Shown piece after piece: positions 8,757 through 17,495 of a stretch of 64,000 nt of DNA. Position 1 is the first letter of the stretch. Every line of letters begins with the position of its first letter. The stretch is from Peribacillus loiseleuriae (GTDB lineage: Bacteria; Bacillota; Bacilli; Bacillales; DSM-1321), in contig NZ_LFZW01000001.1 of NCBI RefSeq assembly GCF_001183985.1, forward strand, positions 505,726-569,725, in the 5' to 3' direction. The notes beneath the pieces are model-generated. The model saw only the letters and a program-made list of their open reading frames with translations, ran no database searches and was not told the DNA's origin. A program made the position numbers and the translations under genes.

Positions 8757-9851
8757 ATGCAGATTAATAGTACAGAAATACTTGATGAGAACACGAATCA
8801 GCTGTCACTTAATAAAACGGAAGAAATTAAGCTGAAGCTTCGCCAGGAACCGGAAGTACAGAAGCTGGCTCAGCAAATAGATGTGAAAAATCAGATTTCG
8901 TTGCTGGAGTTCGGTAAAGAGCCAGCTGTTGAAATTTCGAAGTTCTCAGATCGTATTTTAGGTACGATGAAAGCTAGTTCAATGGAAGATTCCAGTGAAT
9001 TATTGAAGCAACTAGGTAAGGTAATGGATCAGTTCGATCGGAAGGATTTTGCCCAAGAGAAGAAGGGTTTGTTTGGAAAGTTGTTCAATAAGGGCGAGAA
9101 AATGATTGAAAAGATATTTGGAAAATATCAAACAATGGGCGGTGAAATCGATAAGATTTACGTTGAAATCTCCAAATACCAAAATGAAATGATGACATCA
9201 ACGAACACGCTAGAACAAATGTATGAACAAAACTTTAATTATTACCTTTCTCTTGAAAAATATGGTGTGGCAGGTGCTATGAAGGCAGAGGAATTGAAAA
9301 CAACATTACTGCCGCAATATGAAGCAAGAGCCATAGCAGGAGACCAAATTGCAGCGATGGAATTAGAAACATTGCGAAATGGTATTGAAACGCTAGAACA
9401 ACGGGTATATGACTTGGAAATGGCGAAGATGGTTGCATTGCAGACAGCGCCACAAATCCGATTACTTCAAAGAGGGAACACGAAGCTGATTGGAAAAATT
9501 AATTCTGCCTTTGTTACAACCATTCCAATTTTTAAAAATGGATTAATCCAAGCGGTATCTGCCAAACGTCAAAAGCTTGTTGCTGATTCAATGAGTGAGC
9601 TTGATCGCAGAACGAATGAAATGCTTGTGCGAAATGCACAAAATATTTCTTCACAAAGCACAGAGATTGCAAGACTTGCAGGAGCACCGAGTATCAAAAT
9701 TGAAACAATTGAAGAGTCATGGAACATTATTATTAATGGACTGGAAGAAACAAAGAAAATTGAGGATGAAAATAAACGGACGCGTGAAGAAGGTACAAAA
9801 CGATTAATTGAACTAAAGGAAAGCTTTCAAGCAAGACAACTGAAAAGTTAA
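8757..9851 (+). CDS. yceH: Toxic anion resistance protein TelA/YceH
   Basis: A 364-residue TelA-family protein, rich in charged helices with probable coiled coils through residues 100-350. Family-like stretches include LFGKLFNKGEKMIEKIFGKY, the conserved AARAIAGDQIAAMELETL-type segment and the C-terminal TIEESWNIIINGLEET. Start ATG at 8757 follows AAGAGGGA; upstream in-frame ATGs lie inside yceG. TelA proteins occur with TerD proteins in tellurite, colicin and cell-envelope stress loci. The exact biochemical role is unknown. Confidence 0.88.
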   Translation: MQINSTEILDENTNQLSLNKTEEIKLKLRQEPEVQKLAQQIDVKNQISLLEFGKEPAVEISKFSDRILGTMKASSMEDSSELLKQLGKVMDQFDRKDFAQEKKGLFGKLFNKGEKMIEKIFGKYQTMGGEIDKIYVEISKYQNEMMTSTNTLEQMYEQNFNYYLSLEKYGVAGAMKAEELKTTLLPQYEARAIAGDQIAAMELETLRNGIETLEQRVYDLEMAKMVALQTAPQIRLLQRGNTKLIGKINSAFVTTIPIFKNGLIQAVSAKRQKLVADSMSELDRRTNEMLVRNAQNISSQSTEIARLAGAPSIKIETIEESWNIIINGLEETKKIEDENKRTREEGTKRLIELKESFQARQLKS

Positions 9852-9941
9852 GAGTATTATTATTTGTTCCATTGGAAGAATGATGATAGAATAAAAAATA
9901 AATAAAACACGCTGGCGTGAGTTGGCAAGGGAGTGTTTCTG

Positions 9942-10553
9942 TTGGCGATTTCATTACAAAAAGGACAAAAAGTAGACCTTACAAAAGGCAGAGCCGGTTT
10001 ATCATCCATAACAGTAGGCTTAGGATGGGACCCAGTGAGTGCTGGTAAGCCAAAAGGGATTTTGGGAGGATTGTTTGGTGGAGGAAGTACTCCAAACATT
10101 GACTGTGATGCTTCTGCCATCCTTTTGGACAAGAATGGAAAATTAACGAGTAAAAATAACTTGATCTACTTCGGTAATAAAACAAGTGGGGATGGAAGTA
10201 TAAAACATACAGGTGATAACCTAACAGGAGATGGTGATGGTGATGATGAGCAAATCATCGTTGACTTAAACCGTGTGTCACCTAATGTAGAAAAGATTGT
10301 ATTCGTCGTGAATATTTACGGCTGTGTACAAAGAAAACAAGATTTCGGAATGATTCAAAATGCCTTTATCCGTTTGGTGGATAATTCAAACGGCCAAGAA
10401 TTAATCCATTTTAATCTGACTGATAACTACGCGGGATTAACTTCATTATTTGTTGGAGAAATCTATCGCCACAACGGTGAGTGGAAATTTAACGCAATCG
10501 GAGACGGTACAAAAGATACATCCATTTCTGAGATTGCAAATAAGTATGCGTAA
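9942..10553 (+). CDS. TerD-family protein, divergent paralog with Gly-rich insert
   Basis: A 203-residue TerD-domain protein starting at TTG 9942, eight bases after AAGGGAG (a GTG at 9933 overlaps that site). It keeps [14 protein letters not shown] and the acidic calcium-binding stretch [11 protein letters not shown]. It has a unique insert, GKPKGILGGLFGGGS, where the other paralogs read DTNKYDGG, and CDASAI replaces the usual FDLDASAF. These changes suggest altered metal or partner binding. It sits between yceH and the next terD in one apparent operon. Confidence 0.85.
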   Translation: MAISLQKGQKVDLTKGRAGLSSITVGLGWDPVSAGKPKGILGGLFGGGSTPNIDCDASAILLDKNGKLTSKNNLIYFGNKTSGDGSIKHTGDNLTGDGDGDDEQIIVDLNRVSPNVEKIVFVVNIYGCVQRKQDFGMIQNAFIRLVDNSNGQELIHFNLTDNYAGLTSLFVGEIYRHNGEWKFNAIGDGTKDTSISEIANKYA

Positions 10554-10595
10554 TTTTTTTGTAAAAAAAATCTAATAAAGTGAGGGAAAATAATT

Positions 10596-11174
10596 ATGGC
10601 TATTTCATTAAGCAAAGGACAAAAGGTAGATTTAACAAAAGGGAATCCAGGACTGAAAAATTTAATTATTGGTTTAGGCTGGGATACAAACAAGTATGAT
10701 GGTGGACATGATTTTGATTTGGATTCTTCTGTGTTTTTACTAAACGCTACTGGAAAAGTAAGTTCTGAAAAAGATTTTGTATTCTTTAACAATCTTCAAG
10801 GTGGTAACGGTTCTGTCATACATACAGGAGATAACCTTACAGGAGAAGGTGATGGAGACGATGAGCAAATTAAAATCGACTTAAGCCTGGTACCAGCCGA
10901 GATTGAAAAAATTGCTTTTACGATTACGATCCACGATGCAGAAGCTCGCGGTCAAAACTTTGGTCAAGTATCGAACGCATTCGTACGTGTTGTAAATGAA
11001 CAAGGCAATACAGAACTTATTCGCTATGATCTTGGAGAAGATTTCTCGATTGAAACAGCTGTTGTTGTTGCGGAATTGTACCGTCACAATGGCGAGTGGA
11101 AGTTCAATGCAATTGGTAGTGGCTACCAAGGTGGTTTGGCTGCACTGGTAACTGACTATGGTTTATCTGTATAA
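10596..11174 (+). CDS. TerD-family stress protein
   Basis: A 192-residue canonical TerD protein. The order is [39 protein letters not shown], the calcium-site loop [15 protein letters not shown], and the C-terminal [20 protein letters not shown]. The length equals the family norm and B. subtilis YceD/YceE. ATG follows GAGGGA. It forms a tandem with the TerD genes on either side. TerD proteins bind calcium and are linked to tellurite resistance and general stress, with the mechanism unresolved. Confidence 0.92.
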   Translation: MAISLSKGQKVDLTKGNPGLKNLIIGLGWDTNKYDGGHDFDLDSSVFLLNATGKVSSEKDFVFFNNLQGGNGSVIHTGDNLTGEGDGDDEQIKIDLSLVPAEIEKIAFTITIHDAEARGQNFGQVSNAFVRVVNEQGNTELIRYDLGEDFSIETAVVVAELYRHNGEWKFNAIGSGYQGGLAALVTDYGLSV

Positions 11175-11227
11175 CCTTTAATATCTTCCAAAATAAGATC
11201 AAAAAAAAAGAGAGTTTCTTCTGATAG

Positions 11228-11260
11228 CCCCTTCACCTTTAATGAACTTTGTTGAAGGGG
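11228..11260 (+). terminator. Hairpin between terD genes
   Basis: CCCCTTCA (11228-11235) pairs with TGAAGGGG (11253-11260), followed by GATTATCTTT. The weak T-run suggests partial termination, tuning expression of the last terD. Confidence 0.5.
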
Positions 11261-11295
11261 GATTATCTTTATGTGAAATAGAAGGGATGATGTAG

Positions 11296-11874
11296 ATGTC
11301 CATTTCATTATCAAAGGGGCAACGAATTGATTTAACTAAAACAAATCCAGGTTTGACACGTGCTGTTATCGGTCTAGGCTGGGATACGAATAAATATAGT
11401 GGCGGTTATGATTTTGATCTTGATGCCTCGGCATTTTTAGTTGATCAAAATGATAAATGCACCAACGATCTTGATTTCATTTTTTATAATAATTTGCAAG
11501 ATCCGAGTGGTTCTGTCCTACATACAGGTGATAATCGTACAGGTGAAGGTGATGGGGATGATGAGCAGATTAAAATAGATTTTAATAAAGTTCCTGCAAA
11601 TATCCATAAGATTGCAATCACTGTTACGATTCATGACGCATCTGCGCGTAGCCAAAACTTTGGTCAAGTGTCTAATGCATTTGTGCGCGTTGTAAACGAA
11701 GATACAAATGTAGAAGTTTTACGTTATGATCTTGGAGAAGATTTCTCGATAGAAACGGCAGTTGTGATTTGTGAGTTATACCGTCACGGTTCTGATTGGA
11801 AATTTAATGCAATTGGCAGCGGGTTCTCAGGCGGCTTGGCTTCATTGTGTCAAAACTATGGTTTATCTGTTTAA
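11296..11874 (+). CDS. TerD-family stress protein
   Basis: A 192-residue canonical TerD protein, closely similar to the preceding one: [54 protein letters not shown] and a C-terminal [29 protein letters not shown] lies upstream of ATG. It is separated from the upstream terD by a hairpin, so it may be expressed at a different level. It is the last of the three-terD tandem before the biosynthetic module. Confidence 0.92.
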   Translation: MSISLSKGQRIDLTKTNPGLTRAVIGLGWDTNKYSGGYDFDLDASAFLVDQNDKCTNDLDFIFYNNLQDPSGSVLHTGDNRTGEGDGDDEQIKIDFNKVPANIHKIAITVTIHDASARSQNFGQVSNAFVRVVNEDTNVEVLRYDLGEDFSIETAVVICELYRHGSDWKFNAIGSGFSGGLASLCQNYGLSV

Positions 11875-11981
11875 ACGATACACATATATCTTATAACGAT
11901 TTTGTCACTGCAACTTTAAGAACCATTGTTAATTTAGGAAGTGCAAGAAAAAGCAGTACATTCATAATTGTTCCAAATGTC

Positions 11982-12012
11982 AAAAGGGTGAACACATTTG
12001 TGTTTCCCTTTT
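11982..12012 (+). terminator. Hairpin after the terD tandem
   Basis: AAAAGGG and AACACA pair with TGTGTT and CCCTTTT around a two-base loop (11982-12012). It is a good stem without a long T-run, and probably ends the terD transcript. Confidence 0.5.
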
Positions 12013-12015
12013 CGT

Positions 12016-12073
12016 CATTTATCCCGCATTAATGGGAAGTAAAATCCCGCTGATTGAAGTTTCACTATAGCAT
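12016..12073. repeat. Dispersed repeat, short copy
   Basis: Shares TTTATCCCGCATTAA and the end GAAG-TTCACTATAGCAT with the longer copy at 2436-2567 but lacks its middle. The remainder of the 11875-12502 gap holds only this, the hairpin at 12319 and no recognisable gene. Confidence 0.5.
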
Positions 12074-12318
12074 TTGAATGGGAAATGTTGTGTTGTGGCT
12101 AAATGAAGTAGGTGTGGTTTTCGTAAAAAGTAATAAAGTATAGGATTTTCATATGCTTTGAGGCTGGGGACTACGGGATGTAGCTAGCGTTCTGCTTACT
12201 AGTTGATGGCGAAATGTTGGCAAATTCCGCCTTCGTGGTTTAATCCCTGATATCTTCGAGCGAAGGATGTGTGAATCTTAGGTGGTCTTCTTATGCTAAA
12301 AGAATCTTTCGCTTTTAA

Positions 12319-12374
12319 GACAAACAAGAAATAGGGAGAGAAAACAAAAAGGCTCTCCCTATTTCTTGCTTGTC
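12319..12374. terminator. Long near-perfect inverted repeat
   Basis: Arms of 22 bases at 12319-12340 and 12353-12374 (core AAATAGGGAGAG/CTCTCCCTATTT) differ at one position and enclose a 12-base A-rich loop. It is possibly a bidirectional terminator or the relic of a mobile element; no T-run is seen. Confidence 0.45.
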
Positions 12375-12502
12375 TTATACTAGACTTTAGGTTGACCAAG
12401 ATACTTACGCTGTCTTAAGTGAAAATAAAGTATACGTTTTTTTAATGGTTTTTAGTAACTAACCTTACACCGGTGACAGTTTTTGTGATAGGAGGTAGCA
12501 GT

Positions 12503-13699
12503 TTGAAGCATTTTAATTATTTAACAAAGGATCGTGAAGAGAAAACCTTTTATCGAATGCCGATGGAATTTTCTAAAGACAGTGAGAAAGAATTGCTGGC
12601 ACTTACGCTTGGAGCTTGCTTGTATATGCCTGGCACTCGTCCAAATATTTGCGCTGATATAGTTAATCAGAAGCATGATGGTTTAGTGTCTATGGTCCTT
12701 TGTCTTGAAGATGCTGTAAGCGATCATGAAGTGTATCAGGCAGAAATGAATGTAATTGCTCAGCTTCAACAGCTCCATATGCAGATTGAATCGGGATTAT
12801 TTTCAACGGGTGAACTGCCAATCATTTTTATTCGTGTGAGAAATGAAGAGCAAATGAGAAATGTAGCGGAGCATCTTGGTAGCTCCATACATGTGCTAAC
12901 TGGCTTTGTTTTTCCAAAATTCACAGCTGAAAATGGGACGGGTTATATTGCGGCTCTTCGTGACTTAAATGAGCAATATAGCATTCGATTATATGGGATG
13001 CCGATTCTTGAATCAGCTGAAGTTATCTATAAGGAATCGAGAATCACTTCATTATTAAGCATAAAGAAGCTGCTTGATGAACATTATGATTGCATCTTAA
13101 ATGTCCGGATGGGAGCAACTGACTTTTGTGGATTATATGGCATAAGAAGAAGTAGTGATTCGACGATTTATGATATTTCGGTTGTCAGAGATTGTATTGC
13201 CGATATCGTGAATGTATTTGGCCGAAGTGAAAAAGAGTATGTTGTGTCGGGGCCTGTATGGGAGTACTTTTATAAAGAGGAACGAGTACTTAAACCGCAG
13301 CTTCGCCAAACTCCTTTTACGAACAGTCTTGGTAAAGAAGGCATATCGATTCGTAAAGAATTCTTAAATGAATATTTGGACGGATTGATTCAGGAAATAT
13401 TGCTGGACAAAAACAATGGACTTACTGGGAAAACTGTCATTCATCCGACCCATATAAAGCCTGTTCACGCGTTTTCCGTTGTCTCCTATGAAGAATATAT
13501 GGATGCCATTAGTATATTAGAGGGAATAGGTGGAGAATCGGGTGTGCTGAAAAGTCAATTTTCCAATAAAATGAATGAAATGAAGCCCCATTATAATTGG
13601 GCAATAAAAATCGTTAGCAAAGCGAAAATATACGGGGTGTATCATGAACAATGCTCATACATTGATTTACTCACAGAGCAAGAACAGGTCCATATTTAA
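12503..13699 (+). CDS. CitE/HpcH-type C-C bond lyase of the Ter biosynthetic module
   Basis: A 398-residue protein of the HpcH/HpaI aldolase-citrate lyase beta superfamily. Supporting stretches are LGACLYMPGTRPNICADIV, VLCLEDAVSDHE (metal-binding acidic site), GFVFPKF and NVRMGATDFCGLYG, ending with GKTVIHPTHIKPVHAF. Start TTG at 12503 lies six bases behind a perfect AGGAGGT; an upstream GTG would translate through that site. It overlaps the next gene by 56 bases, a sign of coupled translation. Comparative genomics places this type with PRTase, StiP and HAD partners in a proposed pathway for a nucleoside-like metabolite linked to Ter stress responses. Confidence 0.82.
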   Translation: MKHFNYLTKDREEKTFYRMPMEFSKDSEKELLALTLGACLYMPGTRPNICADIVNQKHDGLVSMVLCLEDAVSDHEVYQAEMNVIAQLQQLHMQIESGLFSTGELPIIFIRVRNEEQMRNVAEHLGSSIHVLTGFVFPKFTAENGTGYIAALRDLNEQYSIRLYGMPILESAEVIYKESRITSLLSIKKLLDEHYDCILNVRMGATDFCGLYGIRRSSDSTIYDISVVRDCIADIVNVFGRSEKEYVVSGPVWEYFYKEERVLKPQLRQTPFTNSLGKEGISIRKEFLNEYLDGLIQEILLDKNNGLTGKTVIHPTHIKPVHAFSVVSYEEYMDAISILEGIGGESGVLKSQFSNKMNEMKPHYNWAIKIVSKAKIYGVYHEQCSYIDLLTEQEQVHI

Positions 13700-15068
13700 T
13701 ATATTAGATTCTTTAGCTGTAACAGTTGAGGTAACGGAAGATCCTTATGAACTGCCTTTAGACCATTTCTTCGGAATGGCTGCCCGAAAGAATAAGAAAC
13801 GTGGCTTTTTGTTTGTTAGCAAAATTCTGGGCAAGCATATTCCAGTAGCGCCGGTTACATCTTTGTTAAGTGGTGCGTTATTAGCGATGCGTTATTTAGA
13901 AACGGTACATGACCATCCAATAGAGGGAAGAAAAGCTGCGGTTGAAGCGTTGTTATCAGGAAGTAGGCAAGAAGAAATCTATCAATCTCTCATGGATGAT
14001 CCATTTCCTTTAGCTGAAGAAACACTTTTTATCGGCTTCGCTGAGACTGCGACAGCACTTGGACATAGTGTATTTGATTTATTTAATAATGCCCATTATC
14101 TTCATACGACAAGAGAGCAAATCGTCGGGCTACAGTCGAGCATAGAATTTGAAGAAGAACACTCTCATGCGACTGAGCAAGCGTGCTATGGAAATAAAGA
14201 ACTGTTGCAGAAAGATGGTCCGATCGTACTTGTTGATGATGAAATTACTACAGGAAAAACCGCGTTAAATATTATTGAATCCATTCATGCAGCATATCCT
14301 CGTCGAGAGTATGTCGTCTTATCTCTTTTGGATTGGCGTTCAGAAGCAAACAAAGAAGCGTACGCGAAATTAGAAGCAAAGCTGGGAATCCGCATTCGAA
14401 CCGCAACATTATTGGCAGGTATGATTAAGGTAGATGGAAATCCTGTTGATACGGAAGGTTACTATGAATATACCAATTCCGATGCTGCAGTTGAAACGGA
14501 GATTCACTCTATCAATCTATCAGAATATGAGAACTTTAAACAGATTGATGATGTTGAGTATGTATCTATTAGTAGTGAAGGACATGTGAATAAAGTTCCT
14601 TATTCCGGAATGACAGGACGCTTTAATGGAATATCATCAACGGATCGTCCAAGTATTGATGATTATGCATTTCATGTGGGAGTGGGTCTTAAGCAAACCC
14701 GTTCTGGCGGAAAAACGTTATGTCTAGGGACGGGTGAATTTATGTATCTTCCAATGAAAATCGCTTCATATATGGGTAAGGATGTCTTTTATCAATCGAC
14801 GACGAGAAGTCCGATTCATCGAATTGATAAAGAGGGGTATGCTGTGACAAGTGGGTTTGACTTTGTGAATCCGGATGATTCGGCGATCACAAATTATTTT
14901 TACAATATCCCGTACAAAAGCTACCAAGACATCTATCTATTTCTCGAGCGTAAAGTAACAGAGGTTCGCCTGGAATCTTTATTAGAAAAAATCAAACAAG
15001 TCGGTGCAGAGAGGCTCTTTGTTGTGACCGTGAATTCTCAGCAGAAAGGAGAAAGTCATGCCGATTAA
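13644..15068 (+). CDS. Phosphoribosyltransferase with TRSP domain
   Basis: A 474-residue protein. The N-terminal half is a phosphoribosyltransferase with the PRPP-binding motif IVLVDDEITTGKTALN (around 190-205). The C-terminal half resembles the TRSP domain found only with this PRTase family (VPYSGMTGRFNG, GKTLCLGTGEFMYLP, DVFYQSTTRSPIHR). It probably moves a base or related group to or from a phosphoribosyl unit. ATG 13644 follows GGGGTG, and the gene overlaps its neighbours on both sides (56 and 11 bases), so the module is translated as a unit. The substrate is unknown. Confidence 0.82.
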   Translation: MNNAHTLIYSQSKNRSIFNILDSLAVTVEVTEDPYELPLDHFFGMAARKNKKRGFLFVSKILGKHIPVAPVTSLLSGALLAMRYLETVHDHPIEGRKAAVEALLSGSRQEEIYQSLMDDPFPLAEETLFIGFAETATALGHSVFDLFNNAHYLHTTREQIVGLQSSIEFEEEHSHATEQACYGNKELLQKDGPIVLVDDEITTGKTALNIIESIHAAYPRREYVVLSLLDWRSEANKEAYAKLEAKLGIRIRTATLLAGMIKVDGNPVDTEGYYEYTNSDAAVETEIHSINLSEYENFKQIDDVEYVSISSEGHVNKVPYSGMTGRFNGISSTDRPSIDDYAFHVGVGLKQTRSGGKTLCLGTGEFMYLPMKIASYMGKDVFYQSTTRSPIHRIDKEGYAVTSGFDFVNPDDSAITNYFYNIPYKSYQDIYLFLERKVTEVRLESLLEKIKQVGAERLFVVTVNSQQKGESHAD

Positions 15069-16179
15069 ACAAAATTTTCCGATTACGCCAATGGGCAGTT
15101 ATCCACCTGAAGATGTGACGTTTTTATTAAAAGATCTAAGTGGAGTCATAGAGGAGCGGGGAACAGAGGAACGGGAAGAAGCGATTCAATCTGGTGTTCA
15201 TTACTCTGAAATGTTGCCGATTGAATACAAGCCGACATCTGAATACATGGAAGTGTATCAAAAAGCATTGGGAGAATATGCTGAAAAACTGGCGGTGGCA
15301 ATAGGCGTGGTGGCGGAAGAGATTCTTGCAAAGAAGGGGCGGAATTTGATTCTAGTTTCGTTAGCAAGAGCAGGTACTCCGATTGGCATCCTAATTAAGC
15401 GTTATTTGTCATTCGCTTATAACTTGGATGCGCCTCATTACAGTGTTTCTATCATCCGTGGTAAAGGAATTGATGAGCGGGCGATATGTTACATTAAAGA
15501 GAATCATCCAGATAGCCAGATTCAGTTTATTGATGGGTGGACAGGTAAAGGGGCAATTAGTCGTGAATTAACACAAGCTTGCCAAAACATAAATGACAAG
15601 TTTGGTTATCATCTTGATGACGGTCTTGCTGTGTTAGCTGACCCAGGTTATTGTTCTGAAATTTATGGAACGAGAGAGGACTTCTTGATACCGAGTGCTT
15701 GTCTGAATTCAACTGTTTCAGGTCTTGTAAGCCGTACGGTTCACAATAAAGCATATATTTCTGATCAAGACTTTCACGGTGCAAAATATTATCGTCATCT
15801 TGAAGAGGAAGATGTGTCAAATGAATTTATTGCAACCATCGTGAAAGAGTTTCCTAGGGCTGGACGGGATATTCAAACTCAGCTTGATAAAATTCGTTCG
15901 GAGCACACGACGCCAAATTGGTCAGGGGCGGCTTGTGTGAAAAAGATACAAGTTGATTTTTTAATCGATGATATAAATCATGTAAAGCCTGGAGTTGGGG
16001 AAACGACTCGTGTTTTATTGCGAAGAGTTCCTTGGAAGATTCTCGTGAAAGACCGACATGACGAGCGATTGAAACATATTATCCTACTTGCCAAAGATCG
16101 TGGGGTTCCGATTGAAGAGTATAAAGATATGTCATATACGTGCTGCGGACTAATCAAGTCATTGAGGAAGGAACTATGA
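15058..16179 (+). CDS. StiP-family protein with C-terminal Pelota-like domain
   Basis: A 373-residue protein. The main part matches the StiP family, described variously as a cysteine protease or PRTase-like enzyme (MGSYPPEDVTFLLKDL, LVSLARAGTPIGILIKRYL, SVSIIRGKGID, QFIDGWTGKGAISREL). The last 75 residues (VDFLIDDINHVKPGVGETTR to YTCCGLIKSL) look like the Pelota/L7Ae-like RNA-binding domain typical of this family. ATG 15058 sits in the end of the PRTase gene after AAAGGAG. The last codons overlap the next start as ATGA. It is part of the Ter-linked biosynthetic module; the activity is unproven. Confidence 0.8.
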   Translation: MPIKQNFPITPMGSYPPEDVTFLLKDLSGVIEERGTEEREEAIQSGVHYSEMLPIEYKPTSEYMEVYQKALGEYAEKLAVAIGVVAEEILAKKGRNLILVSLARAGTPIGILIKRYLSFAYNLDAPHYSVSIIRGKGIDERAICYIKENHPDSQIQFIDGWTGKGAISRELTQACQNINDKFGYHLDDGLAVLADPGYCSEIYGTREDFLIPSACLNSTVSGLVSRTVHNKAYISDQDFHGAKYYRHLEEEDVSNEFIATIVKEFPRAGRDIQTQLDKIRSEHTTPNWSGAACVKKIQVDFLIDDINHVKPGVGETTRVLLRRVPWKILVKDRHDERLKHIILLAKDRGVPIEEYKDMSYTCCGLIKSLRKEL

Positions 16180-16991
16180 TTTTTGCAAGTGATCTGGACC
16201 AAACGTTGATTTACTCGATTCGTTCAATGAGGCTTTCACAAGGATGCCCGGTACCCGCGATGCGTGTTGTTGAAAAGCGGGGCAAACGGGAAATCTCTTA
16301 TATGACTTTAGCGGCAATTGAATTATTAAAAAGGGTTGCTGACAAGATGATGTTTCTTCCGGTTACAACAAGAACGGTAGAACAGTTTCGATATATTACT
16401 CTATTCCAAGAGGGAATCGTCCCGTCTTTTGCAGTGACTAGTAATGGTGGAAATATTCTTGTTAAAGGCAAAATAGATGAAGAGTGGCAGAGACTAATTA
16501 AAGTGAAGCTGAAAAATGAGGCATTAAACGGAGAAAAGATACTTGAACATTTTAGTGAAATAGCTAACGACGAGTGGGTTCATTCCCAACATACGGCAGA
16601 TGGATTGTTTCATTATTGTTTGATTGAGCGTGACTCGGCTCCGTTGGATGAATTGATCCATTTCAAAGAACTAATCGATCAACAAGGCTGGAAAATGTCT
16701 CTGCAAGGTCGTAAGCTTTATTTTGTACCAAAAGCGGTGAATAAATGGGATGCAGTCGCTTATATTAAAGAAAAAAGCAATCGAGAATTTGTGGCAGCAG
16801 CGGGAGATTCGCTACTTGATCTGCCTATGCTTGAGGTTGCGGACTATGCAATTGCGCCGATCCACGGAGAGTTGAGTGAAGTCGGGAATCCTGTAGTGAA
16901 GGGAACAATCTACCGAACAGAGCAAAAAGGAATCCTAGCAGCTGAAGATATATTGAATCAAGTCTTGCAAATTTATAAAGAACGTCTATAG
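16176..16991 (+). CDS. HAD-superfamily phosphatase of the Ter module
   Basis: A 271-residue HAD hydrolase of the Cof type. Motif I is ASDLDQTLIYS, motif II lies near PVTTRT, the SNGG segment follows, and motif IV is GDSLLDLPML near the C terminus. ATG 16176 overlaps the stop of StiP as ATGA, with GAGGAAGGA upstream. It is the last gene of the four-gene overlapping set and probably removes a phosphate from the pathway product. No ATP-grasp gene, often present in such modules, is seen here. Confidence 0.85.
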   Translation: MIFASDLDQTLIYSIRSMRLSQGCPVPAMRVVEKRGKREISYMTLAAIELLKRVADKMMFLPVTTRTVEQFRYITLFQEGIVPSFAVTSNGGNILVKGKIDEEWQRLIKVKLKNEALNGEKILEHFSEIANDEWVHSQHTADGLFHYCLIERDSAPLDELIHFKELIDQQGWKMSLQGRKLYFVPKAVNKWDAVAYIKEKSNREFVAAAGDSLLDLPMLEVADYAIAPIHGELSEVGNPVVKGTIYRTEQKGILAAEDILNQVLQIYKERL

Positions 16992-17116
16992 TTGTTTTGT
17001 ATAAAGTGAAGCTTCCATCAAAGGGGGCTTCTTTACCGCTCTTCTTATTTTTCATGAAAAGTAAGGGGGCATCCTGTTAAATCGGGATAAAATGCCAATC
17101 AAGAAGGTGTTTTCAA

Positions 17117-17359
17117 TTGATCAACCTATTTAAAAAACAACCTAATCTAGATAGCCGAAACATATTAAGCTCTAGTGAAGCATGCAAAGAATGGGGCATT
17201 GACTCTTCGACGTTAAGAAGGAGAATCCATGATTTCCCTCATGGAACCATTCGTAAATTTGGAACATCATGGGTGGTCACTCGTGAAGGAATGTATGCGG
17301 TATTTGGTGAAAAGAAAACTCAAGCGAGCTTCGACAGCTGGAAATCTGAGTATAAGTAA
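17117..17359 (+). CDS. Small HTH DNA-binding protein
   Basis: An 80-residue protein starting at TTG 17117 behind GAAGGTG. The stretch LSSSEACKEWGIDSSTLRRR is a helix-turn-helix of the type seen in small excisionase or antitoxin-like proteins, followed by a winged segment (GTSWVVTREGMYAVFG). It is a single gene with its own strong terminator. The target is unknown; it may regulate the neighbouring Ter genes, which is inference. Confidence 0.65.
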   Translation: MINLFKKQPNLDSRNILSSSEACKEWGIDSSTLRRRIHDFPHGTIRKFGTSWVVTREGMYAVFGEKKTQASFDSWKSEYK

Positions 17360-17360
17360 G

Positions 17361-17406
17361 AAAACAAACGGAAGACTCTTTGGATAGAGTCTTCCGTTTG
17401 TTTTTA
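17361..17406 (+). terminator. Intrinsic terminator
   Basis: ACAAACGGAAGACTC (17364-17378) pairs perfectly with GAGTCTTCCGTTTGT (17387-17401), followed by a T-run. The A-run on the other side also lets it work for the opposing gene. Confidence 0.9.
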
Positions 17407-17495
17407 TGGTGCCCAGCATGGGCACTTTTTGCTTTACGTGTTGTCTAGAGTAAGTAGCGTAGTTTTCTAATGACTAATAAGTTCTTGCTTTTTTG

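Noticed and set aside
9595..9807. Plus-strand frame overlapping yceH
   Set aside because: A shadow of the real TelA-family gene in another frame.
12199..12399. 66-codon minus-strand frame in the gap before the CitE-like gene
   Set aside because: It runs through a long inverted repeat and lacks a ribosome site; probably part of a repeat element rather than a gene.
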